From positions 1-8,961 of the forward strand of contig CAKVOK010000081.1 in the NCBI GenBank assembly GCA_934792465.1: a stretch of DNA of 8,961 nt, read 5' to 3'. Below, one piece after another: positions 1-5,068 of this stretch (position 1 is the stretch's first letter; each line of letters begins with the position of its first letter). Made by a program: the position numbers and the translations under genes. Below the pieces are notes generated by a model, which ran no database searches, was not told where the DNA came from, and saw only the letters and a program-made list of their open reading frames with translations. This DNA comes from an uncultured Clostridia bacterium. Lineage in GTDB: Bacteria > Bacillota > Clostridia > RUG12999.

Positions 1-6
1 GCACTT

Positions 7-35
7 ATTATACCACAAATTTCTCAAAAAGCCAA
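7..35 (-). promoter_or_regulatory. Sigma-A-type promoter reading leftward out of the window
   Basis: On the minus strand a -10 box TATAAT (positions 12-7), preceded by TGTGG, lies 17 bp downstream of a TTGGCT -35 box (35-30). The -35 matches four of six consensus bases. A second ATTGGCT copy lies 13 bp further upstream. It would start transcription of a gene lying left of position 1, separately from the glycosidase unit to its right. Seen in sequence; activity is inferred. Confidence 0.55.
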
Positions 36-58
36 TACTTTAGCCAATTTTTATTTAT

Positions 59-229
59 TCAGCAGTCATTAATTATAAGCACGAAGCCTATAATTATGCA
101 AAACATCATTCTTACAAGATTAAATCTTACCGCATCGGACATTTCTTCTGTCAGTCCGCTTGTTTTTTTGCCGCAAAATCCTTTTATGTTTCCGCATAAA
201 ACGGATATTGCCAAATAAAAATATCCCAT
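59..229 (-). pseudogene. Amino-terminal fragment of an EamA/DMT-type membrane transporter
   Basis: The ATG follows the glycosidase TAA without a gap, so translation would be coupled to it. The 56-codon frame begins MGYFYLAISVLCGNIKGFCG, continues with KKTSG and DAVRFNLVRM, and ends in a second hydrophobic stretch (CIIIGFVLII) before TGA. This pattern, a first membrane helix, a GxIKGFxGKK turn, then an 'FNLxRM' helix, resembles the start of EamA-like drug/metabolite transporters of Firmicutes, which are about 300 residues with ten helices. Here only about two helices remain, so it is most likely a truncated gene. No separate ribosome binding site is seen. It may once have been a sugar-product transporter co-transcribed with the GH4 enzyme. 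The family call is from memory of the motif and is not certain; a short membrane peptide is the alternative. Confidence 0.5.
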
Positions 230-1543
230 TTATCTGTACACTCCGAGATAATCTTTATTAATTTCAAACAGCTCATCACACATATTCTTAATCTCATCAA
301 GGCTGCACACCGCAGACGAAAGAGGGTCCATATACACGGCATGATAAACGTCCTCTTTTGATTTTCTCATCGCAGCGTCCACGACAAGGCTTTCTATGCG
401 TGCAGTCGTATTTACCAGTATTGCAAGATGCGCCGGCAGCTCTCCGCATATCGTCGTTTTGATACCTGATTTGTCCGCAACTACCGGCACTTCTACGCAG
501 GCATCGTCCGGCAGGTTTGGTATCGAACCGTGATTTATTACATTGCCGTTGAATATAAAAGGTTTGCCGTCCCCTATTCTGGCATTAAATATTTCCGCAG
601 CATATTCAGGCGATTTTTTCGTATCTATATCACGGCTCAGATAGTCGTCATATTGCTTTTCGGGATTCTTTTTGCGTTCCAGTCTTAATTTGAGCGAAAA
701 CGCATATTCGCCCGGATTCCAGCCCGTTGAATGTGTACAATACTTCTCTATTAAATCAGGACGTTTTCTGAACCATGCATTATATTCCGAATTGTGTCCG
801 CTCGATTCCGTGGGGTAATATCCAAGCTTTAAAAACATTTCATTTCGCACAAGCTCTTCATTGTAGATTTTTTCGTCTTTCATCTTTTCTCTGAGCAGCG
901 GATATAAGTCCTTGCCATTATGTTTAAATTCCGTATAAAACGCCTGATGATTCACGCCCATGCATTTATAATCTATTTCATTCGGAGGTATTCCGAGCCA
1001 GCCGGCAAGCATCGCTGCGGTATGCTGAACGCTGTGGCACAGTCCCGTCACTTCGACATTCGTATGCTTTTGCATTGCTCCGCAAAGCATGGACATCGGA
1101 TTTGTATAATTAAGAAAAACCGCATTGGGACAATACCTTTCTATATCTCTGCATATATCAAGCATCAGCGGAATATTTCTCAACGCTCTGAAAATTCCGG
1201 ATACGCTTCTCGTATCTCCAACATTAATATCAATGCCGTATTTTTTCGGTATCTCTATATCATATCTCCAGATATCCACGTCGCCGTTAAAGACCGTACA
1301 CAAAACGCCGTCTGCGTTTTTCAACGCTTCCTCCCTGCTCAACGTAGGTATTATTCTGCAATTCGGTTTATCCATGGCAACCGTAATTTTTTTGCAAATT
1401 TCCGTTATTCTCTCAAGATATTTCGGGTTAATATCCGCGAGGTATATTTCGCTGTCGAAAAAAGCTTCAAAATGAAGCAGGTCGATTATGCAGCTTGTGG
1501 TAAACTGCAAGCTACCGGCACCTATAAAAGCAAATTTTTTCAT
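230..1543 (-). CDS. GH4 family NAD+/Mn2+-dependent alpha-glycosidase (alpha-galactosidase/alpha-glucosidase group)
   Basis: 437 residues, close to the usual 430-480 of family GH4. These cytoplasmic enzymes cleave glycosides by a redox-elimination mechanism using NAD+ and a divalent metal. The start MKKFAF is chosen because GGGAGG lies 7 nt upstream; the in-frame codons further upstream lack such a site. The amino terminus is a Rossmann beta strand with GAGS (residues 8-11) for NAD+. Further motifs are NP (148-149), GLCHS with the likely metal-binding Cys169, GVNH with His199 as second metal ligand, and PTESSGHNSEY, a hallmark of the alpha-galactosidase/alpha-glucosidase branch. All key residues are present. 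It is divergent from an AraC-type regulator, which probably controls it in response to the substrate sugar. Substrate (galactoside, glucoside or uronide) cannot be decided by eye. The next frame downstream is a truncated transporter. Confidence 0.9.
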   Translation of the reverse strand: MKKFAFIGAGSLQFTTSCIIDLLHFEAFFDSEIYLADINPKYLERITEICKKITVAMDKPNCRIIPTLSREEALKNADGVLCTVFNGDVDIWRYDIEIPKKYGIDINVGDTRSVSGIFRALRNIPLMLDICRDIERYCPNAVFLNYTNPMSMLCGAMQKHTNVEVTGLCHSVQHTAAMLAGWLGIPPNEIDYKCMGVNHQAFYTEFKHNGKDLYPLLREKMKDEKIYNEELVRNEMFLKLGYYPTESSGHNSEYNAWFRKRPDLIEKYCTHSTGWNPGEYAFSLKLRLERKKNPEKQYDDYLSRDIDTKKSPEYAAEIFNARIGDGKPFIFNGNVINHGSIPNLPDDACVEVPVVADKSGIKTTICGELPAHLAILVNTTARIESLVVDAAMRKSKEDVYHAVYMDPLSSAVCSLDEIKNMCDELFEINKDYLGVYR

Positions 1544-1571
1544 TCTGCATCCTCCCTTTCTTTTTACAAAT

Positions 1572-1600
1572 ATTATACTACATATCATTGCGGCAATCAA
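1572..1600 (-). promoter_or_regulatory. Promoter of the GH4 glycosidase gene
   Basis: Minus-strand TTGATT (1600-1595), a 17-bp spacer and a perfect TATAAT (1577-1572) give a start point roughly 20-25 nt before the glycosidase ATG. The weak -35 (four of six) fits a gene that needs an activator such as the divergent AraC-type protein. The -35 overlaps a CGGCAATCAA motif that recurs imperfectly 40 bp away. Confidence 0.6.
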
Positions 1601-1636
1601 TTGAATTTACTGTCGTTATATAGCACAAACCGGCTA

Positions 1637-1665
1637 TTGACAAATTGTATATTTTGTTGTAAAAT
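1637..1665 (+). promoter_or_regulatory. Promoter of the araC-type regulator gene
   Basis: A perfect TTGACA (1637-1642), exactly 17 bp, then TAAAAT (1660-1665). The expected start of transcription, about 1671-1673, coincides with the GGAGG ribosome binding site at 1672-1676, so the leader would be only about a dozen bases. The two divergent promoters lie back to back, with their -35 boxes 36 bp apart. Confidence 0.7.
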
Positions 1666-1684
1666 ATATTCGGAGGCGGTAAAC

Positions 1685-2491
1685 ATGATTATTTCCACCG
1701 AGCGTACAAGTGAGGAATTTTTAAGATTAAACAGCTGCGCAAGGCAGCACATTTACTTCAACGATTTTCATACATTACGAGAAAACGGGCGGAGCGACTG
1801 GCATATTCTGTACATAACGAACGGCTGTTGTTACATAGATTACGACACCGTTCCGCAAAAGATTGACAAAGGCAGCATGATTCTGTACAGACCGTTTGAA
1901 CGTCAAGCCTACAGATTTCCGAAAGAATATGATACCCTGTCCTGTTACATTCATTTTTGCGGCAGGGGCTGCGAAGAAATACTTTCAAATGCCGGAATTA
2001 CCGAGCGAATAACATATGTGGGACTCAGCGGAATACTTGATAATCTATTTACCAGAATGTGTGAAGAATATACCGTAAAAAAGGCTATGCATGAAGAAAT
2101 ATGTTCGGGAATTTTGTACGAATTTTTAATGCAGGCAGGCAGACTGAATTACTATCACAAAAATAATATAGATATACGAAACTCAAACAATATGAATAAA
2201 ATATGCGAACAAATGTATTATGACCTTGCGAAAAACAAGTCCGTCAAAGACTATGCCGATATGTGCTGCCTGAGTATTGACCGTTTTTCTCACTCGTTCA
2301 AGGAAAGTATCGGCGTTCCGCCGAAGCAGTATATTATGAAGCTGCGTATCGGCACTGCCTGCGAGCTTTTGGCAAATACCGCTCTCGACCTTGCAGCCGT
2401 TGCCGAAAACATCGGCATATCCGATGTAAACTACTTTTGCCGAATGATTAAAAAATACACGGGAAAACCACCGTCGTATTTCCGAAAGTAA
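1685..2491 (+). CDS. AraC-family transcriptional regulator
   Basis: 268 residues, typical for the family. The start is the ATG at 1685, with GGAGG 8 nt upstream; the frame stays open far upstream but that stretch is antisense to the glycosidase. Residues about 15-100 form the cupin-like sugar-sensing half (ILYITNGCCYIDYD, then KGSMILYRPFERQ). Residues about 170-268 form the double helix-turn-helix DNA-binding domain, with SVKDYADMCCLSIDRFSHSF as first unit, GVPPKQYIMKLRI as linker helix, and AAVAENIGISDVNYFCRMIK followed by GKPPSYFRK as second unit and family signature. It is transcribed divergently from the GH4 glycosidase and is therefore its probable regulator, most likely an activator that binds a sugar or disaccharide. 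It is rich in cysteine in the sensor half, which may be incidental. The target is inferred from position only. Confidence 0.92.
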   Translation: MIISTERTSEEFLRLNSCARQHIYFNDFHTLRENGRSDWHILYITNGCCYIDYDTVPQKIDKGSMILYRPFERQAYRFPKEYDTLSCYIHFCGRGCEEILSNAGITERITYVGLSGILDNLFTRMCEEYTVKKAMHEEICSGILYEFLMQAGRLNYYHKNNIDIRNSNNMNKICEQMYYDLAKNKSVKDYADMCCLSIDRFSHSFKESIGVPPKQYIMKLRIGTACELLANTALDLAAVAENIGISDVNYFCRMIKKYTGKPPSYFRK

Positions 2492-2513
2492 ATGCCGCAT
2501 ATTTAACCTTTCA

Positions 2514-2548
2514 ATCAATGTATCTTACAGAAAATGAGATACATTGAT
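2514..2548. repeat. 12-bp perfect inverted repeat with 11-nt loop
   Basis: ATCAATGTATCT (2514-2525) pairs perfectly with AGATACATTGAT (2537-2548). It starts 22 bp after the regulator stop and could end its transcript, but no T-run follows; instead the palindrome CCCCGGGG is at 2550-2557. It may be a transcript-stabilising hairpin, a non-classical terminator, or the boundary of the adjacent integrative-element scar. Confidence 0.7.
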
Positions 2549-2596
2549 GCCCCGGGGTGTGTGAAATTATTTCTGTAAATTCTGCTTTTGCGATAG

Positions 2597-2809
2597 AAAT
2601 TTTGTAGTACTTTCGATGTTCTGCCGACTTGGAAAGAGGAAACGGCACGCAAAAAGGCAGAAGCTTATGCAAGCGTTTTTGAGGACGAATGCAGAAAGGG
2701 AATAAAGGCAGATAATCGCCAACGCTTTGACGGCTACTGTGATTATGTTATCGGCTTGAAAGAGCAAAGAGGAGTAAAACATTCTACCATTGTACCAAAG
2801 AGGAAATGA
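2597..2809 (+). pseudogene. Tyrosine recombinase (phage/ICE integrase) remnant, amino-terminal SAM-like domain only
   Basis: A 70-codon frame open between TAG (2594-2596) and TGA (2807-2809) with no convincing start codon. It reads FDVLPTWKEETARKKAEAYA, then FEDECRKGIKADNRQRFDGY, CDYVIGLKEQRGVKHSTIV. This is the core-binding (SAM-like) domain found before the catalytic domain in integrases of Firmicute elements. The expected continuation (about 200 residues with the Arg-His-Arg-Tyr catalytic set) is absent: after HSTIV the reading degenerates to PKRK and stops. The protein's own amino terminus is also missing. It lies about 320 bp from the 3' end of a tRNA gene, a usual integration target, so it is probably the relic of a lost integrative element. 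Confidence 0.75.
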
Positions 2810-2810
2810 A

Positions 2811-3011
2811 GTGTCTCATTGCATTATTGACGGAGAGTTATTTGATTATCAAGGATTTTTAGAAAATGCTTTAGAGATAAAAAGAAGTAGTTCCGACTTC
2901 TACAAAGATTTAGATGACCTATGTAGGAAAGCCTGTTCCTGCAAAAAATGTCAAGCCGGGCTTGCGACATATTTTAAAGATAAAATAGAAAAGAAGCTGC
3001 ACTCTGATTAA
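2811..3011 (+). CDS. Small hypothetical protein with a Cys-rich carboxyl half
   Basis: 66 residues if it starts at GTG 2811, which has AAGAGG 7 nt upstream; the same frame is open back to a TTG at 2790. Not recognised. It is acidic in the first part (IIDGELFDYQGFLENALEI) and has a cluster of four cysteines in CRKACSCKKC, which could bind a metal. It ends with a basic helix (FKDKIEKKL). There is no signal peptide or membrane segment. It immediately follows the integrase remnant and probably belongs to the same decayed element. Its last codons form half of a 9-bp inverted repeat (2991-2999 with 3017-3025). It may itself be a fragment. Confidence 0.45.
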   Translation: MSHCIIDGELFDYQGFLENALEIKRSSSDFYKDLDDLCRKACSCKKCQAGLATYFKDKIEKKLHSD

Positions 3012-3042
3012 AAATACAGCTTCTTGCAAATTGTATTCAGTT

Positions 3043-3060
3043 GGGGTATGCGTAGGGGTA
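3043..3060 (+). repeat. GGGGTA direct repeat near the tRNA side of the integrase scar
   Basis: GGGGTA occurs at 3043-3048 and again at 3055-3060, 12 bp apart, so on nearly the same face of the helix. Short direct repeats of this spacing beside a tRNA-linked integrase gene are typical of integrase or excisionase arm sites, but that role is inferred. Confidence 0.4.
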
Positions 3061-3084
3061 CAAAATCGAAAATCCCGTTAAGGC

Positions 3085-3125
3085 AAAAAAATAAAACCGC
3101 CTAAACATAGTGTTTAAGCGGTTTT
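3085..3125 (-). terminator. Intrinsic terminator of the tRNA operon (possibly bidirectional)
   Basis: AAAACCGC (3093-3100) and TAAACA (3102-3107) pair with TGTTTA (3111-3116) and GCGGTTTT (3118-3125), a 14-bp stem with one C-A mismatch and a TAG loop. On the minus strand it is followed by a run of seven T's (3091-3085), four bases after the CCA end of the initiator tRNA. On the plus strand five T's follow, so it can also stop transcripts from the integrase scar. Confidence 0.85.
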
Positions 3126-3129
3126 TCAT

Positions 3130-3206
<77 letters not shown>

Positions 3207-3220
3207 ATATATAAACTTTT

Positions 3221-3308
3221 TGGTGCTCGAGACCGGAATCGAACCGGTACGAAGGATTAGTTCGCAGGATTTTAAGTCCTGTGCGTCTGCCAGTTCCGCC
3301 ACTCGAGC
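3221..3308 (-). tRNA. tRNA-Leu (UAA)
   Basis: 88 nt including encoded CCA. It is a class II tRNA with a long variable arm. The acceptor stem GCTCGAG pairs fully with CTCGAGC. The anticodon stem-loop is CAGGA-CUUAAAA-UCCUG, giving anticodon UAA, which reads UUA and UUG leucine codons. It is the first gene of the two-tRNA operon, about 15 nt from the expected transcription start. Confidence 0.95.
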
Positions 3309-3329
3309 CTGTATCTTCAACACTTATAT

Positions 3330-3358
3330 ATTATAGCACATTTTAAGTCATTTGTCAA
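3330..3358 (-). promoter_or_regulatory. Perfect consensus promoter of the tRNA operon
   Basis: Minus-strand TTGACA (3358-3353), 17-bp spacer, TATAAT (3335-3330), with an extended TGTGC before the -10. Both hexamers are six of six, as expected for stable RNA. It is preceded by A-rich DNA that could serve as an UP element. Confidence 0.9.
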
Positions 3359-3386
3359 TACTTTTTTTGAAAAAAATATAATAAAA

Positions 3387-3410
3387 AATATAATAATATA
3401 ATAATATAAT
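3387..3410. repeat. Three tandem copies of AATATAAT
   Basis: The 8-bp unit AATATAAT repeats exactly three times, inside a longer AT-only tract (about 3367-3411) directly upstream of the tRNA promoter. It is a simple-sequence tract and may act as an UP-like or bent-DNA element. Confidence 0.8.
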
Positions 3411-3541
3411 TCAATTCCGGAAAGGTGGCAATGATAATCGGAAAAGATAAAAACAGAAGCAAACAAGAAATCAAAGATGAAAAAATAAAATAATTAGCGG
3501 CTTTGCAACGAATTTGTCTTGCTATACCCTCGTTTTGGGCT
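3411..3541. other. Non-coding or decayed DNA between the tRNA operon and the VOC fragment
   Basis: I see no supportable gene. A 20-codon frame at 3431-3493 (+) has a GGTGG too close to its ATG and lysine-rich, uninformative sequence. A longer minus-strand frame across this stretch runs through the VOC fragment in the wrong frame and over the tRNA promoter region. The block ends abruptly at the VOC fragment break point near 3542. Confidence 0.5.
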
Positions 3542-3619
3542 TTAGAAATCCATAGTGACACAAAGCCCGAGCGTCTCTTTATAAATTTCAACCGATTTAT
3601 CCATATCCGCTACTATCAA
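3542..3619 (-). pseudogene. VOC/glyoxalase-family fragment (first beta-alpha unit only)
   Basis: A 25-codon stretch reads LIVADMDKSVEIYKETLGLC, then VTMDF and a stop. The pattern 'V.DMDKSVxFYKxxLGLxVxxDF' is the opening of vicinal-oxygen-chelate proteins (glyoxalase/bleomycin-resistance/dioxygenase superfamily), normally about 120-130 residues. The start codon region and the remaining three quarters are missing. It lies in the same frame as the GNAT remnant, two codons after that frame's stop, so both come from an old minus-strand gene series behind the YoaP-like gene. It is not functional. Confidence 0.6.
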
Positions 3620-3622
3620 GTT

Positions 3623-3892
3623 TTATAATTTCCTTATAATTCGCTTCCATTCTTCTCTTGAAACAGCAAATACTTTGGTTATTTCGTTTTCATCGTTCCG
3701 GAACTCGTCTACCTGCCCGCAACCCCGGGAAATTGCCGTTTGGCATGACGGTATATTTGTATACTTCATATATGAATAAATCATATTAAACGGTGTATTT
3801 TGAAAAACCCAATCTCTGACTCTCGATTCGTCGAAAGTATACGGATAATGCTGCATTATATCCGAATCTGCCAAAACCTCGTAAATTCCGCT
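3623..3892 (-). pseudogene. GNAT acetyltransferase remnant with its central region missing
   Basis: The frame, open after TAA at 3895-3893, reads SGIYEVLADSDIMQHYPYTF, DESRVRDWVFQN, then TPFNMIYSYMKYTNIPS and TKVFAVSREEWKRI. The first part matches the region near the amino terminus of RimJ-like GNAT enzymes, the second their carboxyl end. The middle of about 70-80 residues, including the acetyl-CoA-binding 'Q/RxxGxG' motif A, is absent. The join falls at VRDW, a segment that I recall occurring twice in relatives ('RVRDWI' early, 'AVRDWxFENTPFN' late), so deletion between two short repeats is likely. The start methionine and about the first 12 residues are also missing. A TTG at 3874 is the only start-like codon and has no good ribosome binding site. 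It begins 11 bp after the YoaP-like gene stops. Confidence 0.65.
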
Positions 3893-3903
3893 TTAATCAA
3901 AAC

Positions 3904-4650
3904 TTATTTCGATAACAGCTTTAAAAATCTCTTATCATTCATCTGTTCGTTTGTCAGATACTCCCCGTTATAAAACAAAGCATAGGTCGTAATCGGAGTA
4001 GGTGCATTTCGAGCCTCTTCCCTACTCCGCAAATGAACAGCTTGAAACCGCACATTATTTTCCTTTGCCGTTTCTTCCACAATCGGAACATATTTCGCAT
4101 TAAACGGACATTGGCTCGTATAATACAAAACATATCCCTGTTCCTCAATATGAGGGCGTTTGGCACATTCCTTGAATTTAGGCAAAGAAGCATTTTCCGT
4201 AAACGGCAAATACCATAGCTGAATACCGTTGTCTGCCTCGTCGCAAACGGCAAATCCCTTATACTGCAAAAACTTAGGGTCTGCCAAAAACGGCTTTTTC
4301 TTTTTGGAAGATAAAATGCACAGTCCTTTTTTGCCTTTGCTTTTGCTGTCTTCAATACAGGCGTTCAGCAGGTCTGCCCCATATCCGTGTCCCTTGAAAG
4401 AGCCTGCCACCCACAGGCAGTCAATATACATATAATCCTCCGCAACAATCGGATTCCATGCATTTTCGGCAGGTATGTATTCGATAAAGCATTTCCCTCG
4501 CTGTTCGCTTTTCAGGAAAACAAGTCCGTCGTCAAACCGCTCTTTTAACCAATCCTTTTTTGATGATACCTGAATATCGTTGTTATTTGAAATTGCACAG
4601 CATATATGCTCGCTGTCTATATTTTCGCCTGTCACTTTTATGTATTCCAT
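3904..4650 (-). CDS. YoaP-like GNAT N-acetyltransferase
   Basis: 248 residues, the size of Bacillus YoaP-type proteins. The start ATG has GGAGG 7 nt upstream. Residues about 1-150 are a GNAT fold, with acetyl-CoA loop motif GSFKGHGYGADLL at 83-95, preceded by a beta strand (YMYIDCLWV) and followed by the helix CIEDSKSKG. The carboxyl part (about 170-248) carries a thioredoxin-like pattern: strand YVLYYTSQCPFNAKYVP with a single Cys181, and TPITTYALFYNGEYLT in the place of the cis-proline strand. This corresponds to the YoaP extension domain. The acceptor substrate is unknown. It has its own promoter. The two frames downstream on the same strand are decayed, and no terminator is obvious after it. 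It is divergent from the ribU riboswitch unit. Confidence 0.85.
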   Translation of the reverse strand: MEYIKVTGENIDSEHICCAISNNNDIQVSSKKDWLKERFDDGLVFLKSEQRGKCFIEYIPAENAWNPIVAEDYMYIDCLWVAGSFKGHGYGADLLNACIEDSKSKGKKGLCILSSKKKKPFLADPKFLQYKGFAVCDEADNGIQLWYLPFTENASLPKFKECAKRPHIEEQGYVLYYTSQCPFNAKYVPIVEETAKENNVRFQAVHLRSREEARNAPTPITTYALFYNGEYLTNEQMNDKRFLKLLSK

Positions 4651-4685
4651 AAAGATACCTCCTCAATCTCGATATACTTTATACC

Positions 4686-4714
4686 ATTATACCACAAAAA
4701 TGTAAAAAAAGCAA
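4686..4714 (-). promoter_or_regulatory. Promoter of the YoaP-like gene
   Basis: Minus-strand TATAAT (4691-4686) preceded by TGTGG, with a poor -35 TTGCTT (4714-4709) at 17 bp. The segment TTTGTGGTATAAT is identical to that of the leftward promoter at the window's left end. Confidence 0.55.
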
Positions 4715-4775
4715 TTATTTTTCAGTCGTTAATTAAGCGTATCTTGCCATTTCCGTGCTAATCGGCGAAAAGCTA

Positions 4776-4804
4776 TTGACAAAATTCGTTTTTTGTGATA
4801 AAAT
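4776..4804 (+). promoter_or_regulatory. Promoter of the FMN riboswitch-ribU unit
   Basis: TTGACA (4776-4781), 17-bp spacer, TAAAAT (4799-4804). It ends 10 bp before the aptamer, so the transcript would begin at about 4811. Confidence 0.85.
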
Positions 4805-4813
4805 AAATATGAA

Positions 4814-4926
4814 ATAATTCTCAGGGCGGGGTGAAATTCCCCACCGGTGGTACAGCCCACGAGCTTTTCAGCTGATTTGGTGAGATTCCAAAGCCGACGG
4901 TAGAGTCCGGATGAAAGAGAATGTGA
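4814..4926 (+). promoter_or_regulatory. FMN riboswitch (RFN element) aptamer
   Basis: Conserved RFN blocks are visible in order: AGGGCGGGGTGAAATTCCCC, ACCGGTGGT, AGCCCACGAGC, TGATTTGGTGAGATTCCAAA, GCCGACGGTAGAGTCCGGAT and GAAAGAGAATGT. The closing P1 stem is ATTCTC (4817-4822) with GAGAAT (4917-4922). The RNA binds flavin mononucleotide. A downstream terminator and competing pairing (see terminator entry) show transcriptional OFF control of the riboflavin transporter gene when FMN is plentiful. Confidence 0.95.
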
Positions 4927-4939
4927 CAATGACATCGGT

Positions 4940-4971
4940 GCGCATTCTTTTATAAAGAATGTGCATTTTTT
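4940..4971 (+). terminator. Expression-platform terminator of the FMN riboswitch
   Basis: GCGCATTCTTT (4940-4950) pairs with AAAGAATGTGC (4954-4964), 11 bp with one G-U and a three-base loop, then TTTTTT (4966-4971). The 3' half of the aptamer P1 stem contains AGAATGTG (4919-4926), which repeats the terminator's 3' arm and can pair with its 5' arm instead. That pairing is the antiterminator. FMN binding locks P1, frees the 5' arm and lets the terminator form. Confidence 0.9.
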
Positions 4972-5068
4972 GTGTCGGGTCAAATAATATCCATATCGGA
5001 GAAGTAACCTCTCCTGCCCTGCGGATAAATATACGCCGTTACATATCGGCAGATTGGAGATTTTTATA

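Noticed and set aside
70..96. 11-bp AT-rich hairpin (one mismatch) and a weaker CGGAC/GTCCG hairpin at 136-158 with a T-run, as terminators
   Set aside because: Both lie inside the coding frame of the transporter fragment, and the T-run of the second is on the strand without a gene.
920..1684. Long upstream extension of the araC-type reading frame
   Set aside because: It is antisense to the GH4 gene, contains no domain, and the ATG at 1685 has a clear ribosome binding site and family-typical length.
3431..3493. 20-codon lysine-rich plus-strand peptide
   Set aside because: The purine-rich site is too close to the ATG and there is no supporting context.
3355..3591. Minus-strand 78-codon frame with a hydrophobic end
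   Set aside because: It overlaps the VOC fragment in another frame and runs over AT-only DNA beside the tRNA promoter. The hydrophobicity comes from the AT-rich sequence.
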